From Affinundibacterium nitidum (GTDB lineage Bacteria > Pseudomonadota > Gammaproteobacteria > Burkholderiales > Burkholderiaceae_D): DNA of 64,000 bases. A program made the translations under genes and the position numbers. Positions 18,658-26,789 of the stretch are shown here, piece after piece; the first letter of the stretch is position 1, and each line of letters opens with the position of its first letter. The DNA lies in the NCBI RefSeq assembly GCF_014284155.1, contig NZ_JACOFZ010000010.1, forward strand, positions 50,689 to 114,688. The letters run 5' to 3'. The notes under the pieces were generated by a model that did no database searches, was not told the origin of the DNA, and was given only the letters and a program-made list of their open reading frames with translations.

Positions 18658-19110
18658 ATGAAAAGCGGAAAACAACGGCGGCAGGAAATGAACTTGGATC
18701 GAGCGGCGCGCCGTGCGGCAGATGCTGCCCTTGCCCAAAAGGCGAGACTTGAGGAGCGCATCAGGAAAGCGGCCATCGCTAGAGGTGAGAAAATACGTTC
18801 ACTGGCGTCGGTCAGTAAAAAAATTCTTGTGAATGCTGCGAATTTAGGCCCCAACGTCAGTTGCGGCTGGCCGGAATTCGTTCATCGCGGATACTATGTC
18901 GACCTTCCCTTTACATGCAAGGCTTGTGGCGTACATGAGGTCTGGACTGCGACCCAGCAAAAATGGTGGTACGAGTCCGCCAAAGGTGGGGTTTGGACGG
19001 CAGCGGTATTGTGTAGACCATGTCGTGTAAAAGAACGTGAGCGCAAAATCACCGCACGTCAGGAGCACTTTGAGGGGCTGGAAAGGAAGCAACTTAATAC
19101 CAAAGAGTGA
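18658..19110 (+). CDS. Zinc-ribbon domain protein
   Basis: A 150-residue protein. Residues 1-55 are a highly charged, basic, helical region (RRQEMNLDRAARRAADAA). Residues 80-125 form a treble-clef-like zinc ribbon with two CxxC pairs, FTCKACG and LCRPCR, separated by WTATQQKWWYESAKGG. This is the pattern of the 'probable zinc-ribbon' family found in many proteobacteria (YVDLPFTCKxCG, then EQKxWYExAKG). Function is unknown; nucleic acid or protein contact is likely. It follows the previous gene by 32 bases in the same direction. Confidence 0.72.
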   Translation: MKSGKQRRQEMNLDRAARRAADAALAQKARLEERIRKAAIARGEKIRSLASVSKKILVNAANLGPNVSCGWPEFVHRGYYVDLPFTCKACGVHEVWTATQQKWWYESAKGGVWTAAVLCRPCRVKERERKITARQEHFEGLERKQLNTKE

Positions 19111-19328
19111 CAGAGATAATACTCCATGCGATTACGGCTGCTGAAAGAATAGACAGCGAGCGCCAATTAGTTTGCCTTAGAGATTGTGCGGAAAAATTTG
19201 ACGCTGAGTAGTAGCTTTGCGTATTTGTTTAGAGCGTCGCAATAAATCGAAGATGGTAAGATTCGTACTACTAAAGAAGCAGACTTTGCCTAAGCAGCAA
19301 AACACAAGCATCATTTGATTAAGGGTAC

Positions 19329-19958
19329 ATGAGCAAACAACTCCTCTTCGTCGACGGTGTCGGCGGCAAGAAATACATGCGCGGTGCGCTGATACGTCAC
19401 TTCGAGCGTTGCGGCTATACCGTGCATTGTTTTGACTATCTGCCATCGAAACAATCGATTACTCAAATTAAGCAAGACCTCACTGCTGCAGTAGAAAAAC
19501 TCGCCGCACTTGGTGAGTATGATGCAATCGCTTATTCATTTGGCGGCGTGATATTACGTATGGTTTTGCAGGAATTATCGGATCGAGACATACAGCCGCG
19601 TCGACTAGTTTTGCTCGCATCGCCTTTAAAGGCCATGCGTCTGAGTCAACGTATCCGTGATTGGCACACTTATCATTGGATGGCCGGAGAATGCGGACAA
19701 TTGGTTGCCGATGAAAAACGCATGGCCGCGATTTCTGTGCCGCCTATTCCTACTGCAAGTGTGTATGGATTATGGCCTTGGCTAGGTGCGCTCGGCGTCT
19801 TTGCCGGTTTTGGTTTTGATCATGACGGCATGGTAACTGCAGACGAAGCCTGTGCTTCAGAAATGGTAACTCGTTTTCCTGTCTCGGCTAGTCATGGTTT
19901 TATTCCATCTAATCAAGAAGCATTGCGTCTGATGCAAAAGTGGTTTGATGATGATTGA
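19329..19958 (+). CDS. Alpha/beta-hydrolase (lipase/esterase-like)
   Basis: A 209-residue alpha/beta-hydrolase. It opens with the beta-strand LLFVDGVGG, has the nucleophile elbow A-Y-S70-F-G-G, a plausible acid in FDHDGMVTADEA (about 167-178), and a catalytic histidine in SASHGFIPSN (about 190). The family hydrolyses ester or amide bonds; the substrate is unknown. There is no signal peptide, so it is probably cytoplasmic. It stands alone between a 218-base gap, in which I see nothing, and the DUF4279 gene 63 bases downstream. Confidence 0.78.
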   Translation: MSKQLLFVDGVGGKKYMRGALIRHFERCGYTVHCFDYLPSKQSITQIKQDLTAAVEKLAALGEYDAIAYSFGGVILRMVLQELSDRDIQPRRLVLLASPLKAMRLSQRIRDWHTYHWMAGECGQLVADEKRMAAISVPPIPTASVYGLWPWLGALGVFAGFGFDHDGMVTADEACASEMVTRFPVSASHGFIPSNQEALRLMQKWFDDD

Positions 19959-20021
19959 TGTGCTCATGAGCTCCATATCTATCTAAGACTAGATAAACTC
20001 GAAAAACAAATCGGTGTCTGA

Positions 20022-20447
20022 ATGAATGATGAATCAAAAGTGAGGTCGATGCCGCGTGCGTACGTCTACTTCCATATTTCTGGTGAGTATTTGCCTCTTG
20101 ATCAAATTACCCGCGAAATGGGCATGGAACCCACAGAACAGTGGAGCAAAGGAGATCGCGGTAAATACGTAAACGAACGCCATAAAAGTGGGTGGTCATT
20201 GCGCGGCCCATTGGATGAGTCAAACACAGTTTTGAGAGACCATATTGAAGCGTTTCTACCTATATTAGAAACACGTATTGAAGCAGTAAAGCGCTTTAGC
20301 GAAAATTTTGACACATACTTGGTTAGTGTTGGTTACTACGATGAAACTGCAAGCCCTGGGCTTTCATTGTCGCGCTCAATGGTGTCAAGAATAGCCGCTT
20401 TGGGATTGGCACTTGACGCTGATCTTTATTTCGCCAAAGACAAATAG
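20022..20447 (+). CDS. DUF4279 domain protein
   Basis: A 141-residue protein that fits the DUF4279 family: an N-terminal strand YVYFHISGEYLPLDQITREMG, then PTEQWSKGD and HKSGWSLRG, and a C-terminal half with a strand pair around YLVSVGYYDE and a helix of small residues. The family is widespread and often found near polymorphic toxin or accessory genes, with no biochemical role assigned. An alternative start at 20049 (MPRAYVYF) has GAGG 3 bases upstream, so the first nine residues are uncertain. Confidence 0.75.
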   Translation: MNDESKVRSMPRAYVYFHISGEYLPLDQITREMGMEPTEQWSKGDRGKYVNERHKSGWSLRGPLDESNTVLRDHIEAFLPILETRIEAVKRFSENFDTYLVSVGYYDETASPGLSLSRSMVSRIAALGLALDADLYFAKDK

Positions 20448-20514
20448 CCTTATAAGATAGGCTCATGAGAATAGCTGAAAGTTTGTTCAAATTCGGTGAA
20501 GTGCTGGAGGAAGT

Positions 20515-20958
20515 ATGAAATATCTAGAAGGAATCAAACGCGCATTAGCCATCGTGATATTGGCATGTTTCTTCTTGCCCTTATCCCAATGTACGACGGT
20601 GGTGCAAGAAAATGGAAAACCTGATGCGAAAATGGTCAGTAAGACGGAACAATACGTTCCCTATAAGGCCATTCATTTCGAGAGCATTGATGAAATTCTA
20701 GTGATTTCGATCTTTGTCTGGCCGCTTGGTTTTTGGGCCTTAAACCGAAAAACGCGATCAAAGCGTAGTGCGGTGTTGATTAGCCTCACGGAACTACTGT
20801 GTGGAATTGCATCTTTAGCTTATCTCGCTTACCTCTTCCTGTTCTGGACCGAGATCAAATGGGCAGGCATCGTGGTGACTGTGGCGTTTGCACTGAGTGT
20901 CTTACTATCGATTCGCCTCATTCTCTATCACGCCTTGCGCGAACCGTCGACGCCCTGA
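20515..20958 (+). CDS. Hypothetical membrane protein, 147 residues
   Basis: Not recognised by family. It has an N-terminal hydrophobic segment (about 8-26) ending in LSQC, which could be a lipobox, then a short polar region (27-60) and three further membrane segments (about 60-77, 87-110 and 115-137). If C27 is lipidated the protein would be a lipoprotein with membrane helices, which is unusual; a plain four-helix protein is more likely. A good ribosome binding site (GGAGG) precedes the ATG. It is the last of the run of small rightward genes and ends just before a leftward terminator. Confidence 0.6.
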   Translation: MKYLEGIKRALAIVILACFFLPLSQCTTVVQENGKPDAKMVSKTEQYVPYKAIHFESIDEILVISIFVWPLGFWALNRKTRSKRSAVLISLTELLCGIASLAYLAYLFLFWTEIKWAGIVVTVAFALSVLLSIRLILYHALREPSTP

Positions 20959-20973
20959 TTGTCAATTAGCCAT

Positions 20974-20999
20974 AAAAAAAGCACCAGAACAACTGGTGC
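20974..20999 (-). terminator. Terminator of the hppD-VOC operon
   Basis: GCACCAG (20981-20987) pairs with CTGGTGC (20993-20999) with a 5-base loop. On the minus strand the stem is followed by seven T residues. It lies about 85 bases downstream of the VOC gene stop and is oriented for that operon. Confidence 0.8.
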
Positions 21000-21083
21000 A
21001 AATCATCTGTACAAAGGTACAGGAGGGAGACTATCCGGATATGTAAATAGGTCTGCCGCCTAGCAAACCTTGTTTTCATATCG

Positions 21084-21623
21084 CTAGTGGGTAGCGAACT
21101 CTTTCTCGTGCAACCACGATGCATGGTGCACCGTGCGCTTGCTGGCAGTCCAATCTTCCAACATCTGCGGCGCGATTTCTTTGAGTTTCTTCAGCATTTC
21201 TGGTGTCGAGGTATTCGCTGCCAATTCTATGCGATGGCCGTTCGGGTCATTGAAATAAATCGATTGGAATAACTCGTGATTGGTGGGGCCGACTACGCTC
21301 AGTCCCATGCTTTCGAGATGAGATTTCGCCGCCAACAAGCTATCGAGGCTATCGACTTGGAATGCTAAGTGTTGCACCCATGATGGCGTATTACGATCTC
21401 TATCCATAGGTGGTGAATTCGGAATTTCGAAGAACGCCAGCACATTGCCATTGCCTGCATCGAGGAAGACATGCATATAAGGGTCTTCTTCTTTGGTCGA
21501 CGGTACGCGGTCTTCGGAAATCGCCAACATGAAGTCCATGCCTAAAGCCTGTTGATAAAATTCGACCGTTTCTTTGGTGTCGCGGCAACGATATGCCACG
21601 TGGTGTACGCCTTGTAATGCCAT
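21084..21623 (-). CDS. VOC-family (glyoxalase-fold) protein next to hppD
   Basis: A 179-residue protein with the vicinal-oxygen-chelate fold: GVHHVAYRCRDTKETVEFYQ at the start, the second strand set with VQHLAFQV, and the metal-site end FNDPNGHRIELA. Metal ligands are probably H7 or H8, H94-like and the final E. It lies 30 bases downstream of hppD in the same direction, which suggests a role in tyrosine or aromatic catabolism, but the reaction is not known. The C-terminal 40 residues are an extension beyond the fold. It could also be an extradiol-type or detoxification enzyme. Confidence 0.8.
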   Translation of the reverse strand: MALQGVHHVAYRCRDTKETVEFYQQALGMDFMLAISEDRVPSTKEEDPYMHVFLDAGNGNVLAFFEIPNSPPMDRDRNTPSWVQHLAFQVDSLDSLLAAKSHLESMGLSVVGPTNHELFQSIYFNDPNGHRIELAANTSTPEMLKKLKEIAPQMLEDWTASKRTVHHASWLHEKEFATH

Positions 21624-21653
21624 GTTATTCCCCTGTCTTTATTCTTGGACTGT

Positions 21654-22688
21654 TTAAATTACACCACGACGTTCTTGGTCTTTTTCAATCGAACGGAACA
21701 AAGCACCGAAATTGCCCTCACCAAAACTCAGATTGTTTTCGCGTTGGATGATCTCGATGAAGATAGGGCCGATGATGTTTTTCGTAAAAATTTGCAGCAA
21801 GTATCCATCATCATCACCATCGACTAAGACCTGATGTTTTGCGATGTGCGCATGATCTTGACGGACGTGAGGCACGCGTTGGAAAACCTCGGCATAGTAG
21901 TCATCATCAATATCCAAGGTTTCAATGCCGCTACCATCGAGTTGGTCGAGTGAATGCAGGATGTCTTCGGTTAAGAATGCCAAATGCTGTACGCCAGGGC
22001 CGTTATAGTCGCGCAGGTATTCCGCGATTTGATCTTGTTCGTTCTTCGGTTGATTGATAGGAATGCAGAAGCTGCCATCAGGTGAACGTAAGGCATAGCT
22101 GGTCAAACCCGTTTTCGCGCCTTGAATATCGAAGTAACGTACCTCCGTAAAGCCGAAAATGCCCTTATAGAAATTTGCCCATTTTTCTTGCTCGCCGAAA
22201 GGCACATTATTGGTCAAGTGATCGACCGTTAAGAAACCTTTTTCGGCTTGGATCAAAGGTGAGGCCAAAGCGACGAAATCGCGCTCGTAGATTGATGCGC
22301 CGCTGCCTGTTGGCTCGATAAAGTAAATCACACTGTCGCCAATACCATATACCGCTGGGTAAGCATGATCTTTATCCGCATCGGCAACCGCACGTGCCCC
22401 GCGTTTGACCGCTTCTTCCAAAGCGAAAGCAGCGTTCTCGACGCGCCAGCCCATAGAGCAAATGGATGGGCCATGCTTTTTAGCGAACTCAGCGGAGAAA
22501 CCTTGACGTTCATTGTTGATGAGGAAGTGAATATCGTTTTGGCGGAAGTAGCTAATCGCTTTGCTTGGATGTTGGCGCAATTTGGAAAAGCCAAATGCCC
22601 AAAATAATTTTTCTAGGTGTTCAGCCGATGGGCCGCAGAATTCGGTGAATTCAATACCGTGCAGTTTGAGTGGATTCGCTTGTGTCAT
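21654..22688 (-). CDS. hppD: 4-hydroxyphenylpyruvate dioxygenase
   Basis: A 344-residue non-haem iron dioxygenase that converts 4-hydroxyphenylpyruvate to homogentisate in tyrosine degradation. It has two VOC modules. The C-terminal module carries the two-histidine, one-glutamate iron site: H in VDHLTNNV, H in GVQHLAFLTEDI and E in GPIFIEIIQR. FTEVRYFDI and YLLQIFTKNI are also typical. Length is near the family norm of about 350-370. The ATG at 22688 is preceded by GGAG. It heads a two-gene operon with the VOC protein and is divergent from a LysR regulator that probably controls it. Confidence 0.92.
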   Translation of the reverse strand: MTQANPLKLHGIEFTEFCGPSAEHLEKLFWAFGFSKLRQHPSKAISYFRQNDIHFLINNERQGFSAEFAKKHGPSICSMGWRVENAAFALEEAVKRGARAVADADKDHAYPAVYGIGDSVIYFIEPTGSGASIYERDFVALASPLIQAEKGFLTVDHLTNNVPFGEQEKWANFYKGIFGFTEVRYFDIQGAKTGLTSYALRSPDGSFCIPINQPKNEQDQIAEYLRDYNGPGVQHLAFLTEDILHSLDQLDGSGIETLDIDDDYYAEVFQRVPHVRQDHAHIAKHQVLVDGDDDGYLLQIFTKNIIGPIFIEIIQRENNLSFGEGNFGALFRSIEKDQERRGVI

Positions 22689-22714
22689 TGTAGGTCTCCA
22701 ATAGATTTCTGTGG

Positions 22715-22791
22715 CGCTAACACCCTGTTAGCGACTGTTTTCGCTAATGTAATTAAGATAGATCAACAAAAAAAGCACAATATTTCGCTAA
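22715..22791. promoter_or_regulatory. Candidate LysR operator in the hppD/lysR intergenic region
   Basis: A perfect inverted repeat CGCTAAC-ACCCT-GTTAGCG lies at 22715-22733, and the hexamer CGCTAA recurs at 22742 and 22786. The cluster sits between the divergent hppD and LysR starts, as LysR-type binding sites usually do. Binding is inferred from position and symmetry only. Confidence 0.5.
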
Positions 22792-22849
22792 ACTTCATCA
22801 AGAATTTCGATGATGTTGCAAACGCTTTTTTCAGAATTTGGAGCAAACT

Positions 22850-23722
22850 TTGAGCCTCGATCTCAATTTCATGTTGGCCCTCGATACCGTGGTGCGCGAA
22901 GGCAGCGTCGCTAAAGCCGCACTGCGTTTGCATAAGGCGCAATCGGCGGTCAGTTATCAAATCAAACAGCTGGAACAGCAATTGGGCCTTGATTTGCTCG
23001 ATCGTGATGGTTACCGGGTAAAGCTCACTTCAGCCGGCGAAGTGGTTTTGAATGAAGGACGACGATTACTAATTCAAGCGAACCAGTTAGAAGCCTTATC
23101 GCGCGAACTCAATCAAGAGTGGGAAGCTAAGTTATTCGTGATTGTCGATGGCATCTTGTCGCTGCAAACGGTGCTAAAGGCGCTGAAAGACCTGGCCGAC
23201 GAAGGTGCGCCAACGCGCGTGCAAGTCAAAGTTGAATTTTTACGCGGCGTTCAACATCGCTTTGAAAGCAAAAAAGCCGATTTAATGATCGTTAAAGACT
23301 ACACGCCACATCCGCACCTTCATGCCGAAAATTTATCGGAAATCGAATGCGTCTTATGTGTAGCACCCGAGCATGCATTGGCGCAAATGAAGAAAGTGAG
23401 TTTGACGCAATTGCAAGAACATACCGAGTTATCGGTGCAAGACTCCAGTCAGAGCGGTAATGACGAGCATGTCTTCGGTAGTGAACGCGTTTTTTATCTT
23501 GATGGCTTCTTTGCCAAGAAAGAGGCTTTGTTGATGGGCTTGGGCTACGGTTGGATGCCGAGTTTCTTAGTCAAAGATGAGCTCAAGAAGCGTAAATTAG
23601 TTGAAGTGAGATTTGATGAAGGTTCACGCTATCGCTTTGTACCGCGTATGGTGCGCCACCGAGATCAAGCCTTAGGGCGGGCTGGGCGTCGCCTTGTCGA
23701 GTTGTTGCGCGCAGAGGCCTAG
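22850..23722 (+). CDS. LysR-family transcriptional regulator divergent from hppD
   Basis: A 290-residue LysR regulator. Residues 5-65 form the winged helix (FMLALDTVVREGSVAKAALRL, then SAVSYQIKQLEQQLGLDLLDR). The rest is a periplasmic-binding-like effector domain. No ATG is suitable: the TTG at 22850 has TTTGGAG with a 6-base spacing and gives a protein starting MSLDLNFML, so I prefer it over the TTG at 22838, which overlaps that site. The divergent arrangement with hppD suggests control of tyrosine catabolism, probably with an aromatic keto acid as effector. Confidence 0.85.
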   Translation: MSLDLNFMLALDTVVREGSVAKAALRLHKAQSAVSYQIKQLEQQLGLDLLDRDGYRVKLTSAGEVVLNEGRRLLIQANQLEALSRELNQEWEAKLFVIVDGILSLQTVLKALKDLADEGAPTRVQVKVEFLRGVQHRFESKKADLMIVKDYTPHPHLHAENLSEIECVLCVAPEHALAQMKKVSLTQLQEHTELSVQDSSQSGNDEHVFGSERVFYLDGFFAKKEALLMGLGYGWMPSFLVKDELKKRKLVEVRFDEGSRYRFVPRMVRHRDQALGRAGRRLVELLRAEA

Positions 23723-23876
23723 ATCCAGAGTTATGAATCCTCCTGGAAGTGACAAAAGCAGCTCGCATGTCGTACGAAACGCAAATTTTTGCTCCAGCTA
23801 CAATTGATTGCAGTAAAAACGTTTATGCTACGGATATCGTAGCTTCTATTGCTGATTCGGTAGTCGAGAAAATACT

Positions 23877-25301
23877 ATGCATGAAATGATCAAGATGAAA
23901 TCATTGTCTGTTTGGAGGCGATACTATCGTCTTGGCGTTTGTATGGGTTTGCTAGCGTTTTCCGTTTCAACTTACGCGCAGAAGACTACCAAGCCCGATA
24001 GTAGTGAAGCGAGCAAGGCTGGCGTTGGCGAGACCGTTTTACCCCAGCCTTCGTCTGCAGCGCAAAAACTCTATGCTGCTGCCAAGAATGACCTGCTGCA
24101 AATCCGTGTTCTGGTGCGTAATGGGCGTACACAATCTTCCGTCGGTTCGGGTTTTTTTGTAGAAGATACCGATTTGGTGGTGACGAACTACCATGTGATT
24201 TCACAAATCGCCCTTGAACCCGAAACGTATGTCGGTGAATTTGTCGACACTAACGACCAACGCGGAACTTTGGAGTTGTTGGCCGTGGACGTCTTGCATG
24301 ATTTAGCGGTCGTGAAGGTCAGCCGCAAAGGCAAAGGTTTTTTCAAAATACCAAGCACTGCAAATCAGCTGAGCCCATTGGTTCAAGGTCAATATCTGTA
24401 TTCCTTAGGCAATCCACTTGATCTCGGTTTTGCGATTTCTGAAGGGGCCTACAATGGCGTCATTGCGCGTGCGTTTTACGATCAATTTTTATTCACCGGC
24501 CCTATCAATGCGGGCATGAGTGGCGGTCCAAATGTCAACGGCGTCGGCGCGATTGCCGGTGTGAATGTCGCCAAGCGCACCGACGGTGAACTCGTTAGTT
24601 TTTTAGTGCCTGCTCGATTTGTGGTGGAGTTGGTTAATCGCGTCAAAGCACAGAAACAAGTGCCCTTAGTATTCAGTGAGGAAGTAGGACGGCAGTTGAT
24701 CGCACATCAAAATTTCATGGTGGATCGTCTATTAGAGAATAATTTGAGTTCTCGTGTGCTTGGTAAATACCAAGTGCCAGTGCGTGAATCAGACCAGATG
24801 CGGTGTTGGGGAAGCTCGAATACCAAAGAAGAAAGTAGTTATGCGGACGATAAAATGAATTGCGCGATGGAGTCCTCGCTTTTCATTTCTGGAAAACTGC
24901 AAACCGGTCACATCGCGATTACCCACACATTATTGCAGTCGAAGAGTCTCGATGCGCTACGTTTTTCACGTTTGATTAGTGAGCGTTTCAAGAATCAAAT
25001 TTTTGCGAGCACACGTTACCCTAGTGTCACTGCACCTGCTTGTCATGAAGACTTTGTGAAGAACGAGGGCGTGTCGATGAGGACTGTGCTATGTGTGCGT
25101 GCTTACCGAAAATTCCCTGAGCTGTACGACTTCATCATGATCAGCACTACATTAGATCAGGCCAAAGAAGTACTGCAGAGCCGTTTGGACACGCGTGGTG
25201 TGTCATATCAAAACGGTATGCGGGTTGCCCGATTGTTCTTAAAGAGTATCGCTTTGAACTCGAATAACGCCGGGGCTGATAAGAAAGTGGAGGCCAAATG
25301 A
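23877..25301 (+). CDS. Secreted trypsin-like serine protease (S1C/Do-like)
   Basis: A 474-residue exported protease. A signal peptide ends near SVSTYAQ (about residue 35). The chymotrypsin fold shows the full catalytic triad: H106 in VTNYHVIS, D142 in HDLAVVKV and S215 in NAGMSGGP. No PDZ domain follows; instead residues 260-470 form an uncharacterised domain with several cysteines (DQMRCWGSS, MNCAMESS, APACHEDF, VLCVRAY), probably disulphide-bonded in the periplasm. Its stop overlaps the FHA protein start by four bases, so the two are made together. Its substrate is unknown. Confidence 0.85.
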   Translation: MHEMIKMKSLSVWRRYYRLGVCMGLLAFSVSTYAQKTTKPDSSEASKAGVGETVLPQPSSAAQKLYAAAKNDLLQIRVLVRNGRTQSSVGSGFFVEDTDLVVTNYHVISQIALEPETYVGEFVDTNDQRGTLELLAVDVLHDLAVVKVSRKGKGFFKIPSTANQLSPLVQGQYLYSLGNPLDLGFAISEGAYNGVIARAFYDQFLFTGPINAGMSGGPNVNGVGAIAGVNVAKRTDGELVSFLVPARFVVELVNRVKAQKQVPLVFSEEVGRQLIAHQNFMVDRLLENNLSSRVLGKYQVPVRESDQMRCWGSSNTKEESSYADDKMNCAMESSLFISGKLQTGHIAITHTLLQSKSLDALRFSRLISERFKNQIFASTRYPSVTAPACHEDFVKNEGVSMRTVLCVRAYRKFPELYDFIMISTTLDQAKEVLQSRLDTRGVSYQNGMRVARLFLKSIALNSNNAGADKKVEAK

Positions 25302-26275
25302 GTGCACCTTTCTTCGTCGAATTATTGAACCGCAATGGCGAAGTCGAGCAGCGTGTTCGAGTCGAGCAGCTGCCGATACGCATTGGACGCTCCTACGAAA
25401 ACGAAGTCATTCTCGATGACGAGCACGTTGCGGCGCGTCACGCTATTGTTGAAGAAAACGCCGACGGCAATTTGCAAATCCGAGATCTCGATAGCCGCAA
25501 TGGCATGTCGTCGCAAGGTAGACGACAAAGCCAGTTAGAGCTGACAGGGTATACCGTAGTGCGACTCGGACAAAGTCATTTGCGCGTGCGGCGCTCGAAT
25601 TTTGAGGTGGAGCCAGAGACTGTTGATACTAGCAATTATCAATGGGAAGGCTGGCGTCCGGCGTTGGCAGGTGTCGCCATCATCTCCACCCTTACTTGGG
25701 TGAGCACTTGGTTGTCGCAAACTGATGGATTTAATCTGCTGGTGTATTTGCAAGCGGTCATTTCTGTTCTACTAGCGGCGCTGTTGTGGAGTGGCATCTG
25801 GGCAGCTGCAAATCGTTTGTTTGGGCGCAATCCGCGCTTTGGTCGACATCTCTTTATCGTTGCGAGTGCCATGCTCTTTCTTCAAGCATGGAACGCCCTT
25901 GCGAGCTTTTTGGGCTTTATGTTCTCTTGGGAATGGTTCACACGGTATGGTAGCCATATCGACATTTTGGTGTTGGCCATCGCGATTTATATGCACTTAA
26001 GTACCATCAAGCGCCGCTATACGCGTGGACTACTGATGACCAGCTTGTTCTGCTCAGCTTTGGGCTCGGGCTTGATCTTGATGACGCATCAAAAAAATAC
26101 AGGAACCTTCGCCGATGAATTGTATATGGGCGATATCTTTGCTCCAGGCTTACATATTGCGCATGACGAAGATGTCGATCACTTTGCGCAGGCTGCTGAT
26201 AAGTTAAAGAGCCAAGTGGATAAAGATCGCACAAAGATCTTGCCCCCTGGCGAAATGCAAATTGAGGAAGATTAA
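25298..26275 (+). CDS. FHA-domain membrane protein
   Basis: A 325-residue protein. Residues 20-90 are a forkhead-associated domain (LPIRIGRSYENEVILDD, then ARHAIVEE and LDSRNGMSSQG), which normally binds phosphothreonine peptides. Four to six membrane segments follow (about 120-270), then a soluble acidic tail. The FHA domain comes first and has no signal peptide, so it faces the cytoplasm. The gene overlaps the secreted protease by ATGA. The pair may link a cytoplasmic phosphorylation signal to an envelope protease; that is inference. No kinase is adjacent. Confidence 0.82.
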   Translation: MSAPFFVELLNRNGEVEQRVRVEQLPIRIGRSYENEVILDDEHVAARHAIVEENADGNLQIRDLDSRNGMSSQGRRQSQLELTGYTVVRLGQSHLRVRRSNFEVEPETVDTSNYQWEGWRPALAGVAIISTLTWVSTWLSQTDGFNLLVYLQAVISVLLAALLWSGIWAAANRLFGRNPRFGRHLFIVASAMLFLQAWNALASFLGFMFSWEWFTRYGSHIDILVLAIAIYMHLSTIKRRYTRGLLMTSLFCSALGSGLILMTHQKNTGTFADELYMGDIFAPGLHIAHDEDVDHFAQAADKLKSQVDKDRTKILPPGEMQIEED

Positions 26276-26370
26276 AAAGTTGCAGTGAACGTCAACTATC
26301 GTGAACTCAATTGACAGACTGATGCTGTCAATCGATACTAAGCCGCATTCAATTTGAGATAGAGTGTTGT

Positions 26371-26697
26371 ATGGTTTTTTACGAAGTCAGTGTAGAAGTG
26401 CGTGCCGATTTGGCGACCGCCTTTGAGCAATATATGCGCGACAAACATTTGCCAGAAATTATGGCGACAGGGTGTTTCGTTGCTATTCGCTTTGATCAAG
26501 CCACCGAGACCTTATACCGCACTTGCTACCAAGCTGAAACTCTAGAAGATTACGATCGCTACCTGAGCGAACACGCTGCTGATATGCGTTTCGATTTCAT
26601 GCAACACTTCCCTGAAGGCTGCACGCCAAGTCGTTTGGTCTTTAATGAATTGTTCACCCTGAAGCGGGTAGAAAAAACAGACGAAAAGTTTTTTTGA
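26371..26697 (+). CDS. DUF4286 family protein
   Basis: A 108-residue dimeric alpha/beta-barrel-like protein of the DUF4286 family. It opens with the strand FYEVSVEVRADLATAFEQYM, has the conserved HLPEIMATGCF, and a middle YRTCYQAETLEDYDRYLSEH. The fold resembles antibiotic-biosynthesis monooxygenases. The function is not known. It is monocistronic and convergent with mnmE. The ATG at 26371 has only a weak ribosome binding site. Confidence 0.8.
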   Translation: MVFYEVSVEVRADLATAFEQYMRDKHLPEIMATGCFVAIRFDQATETLYRTCYQAETLEDYDRYLSEHAADMRFDFMQHFPEGCTPSRLVFNELFTLKRVEKTDEKFF

Positions 26698-26789
26698 GCG
26701 AACGAATCTTAGTGACTCTTAGTGACTCGATTGATGCAAGCGCACCTCACTTACATCAATCACATTTCATCACTTGTATTTGACTGATA

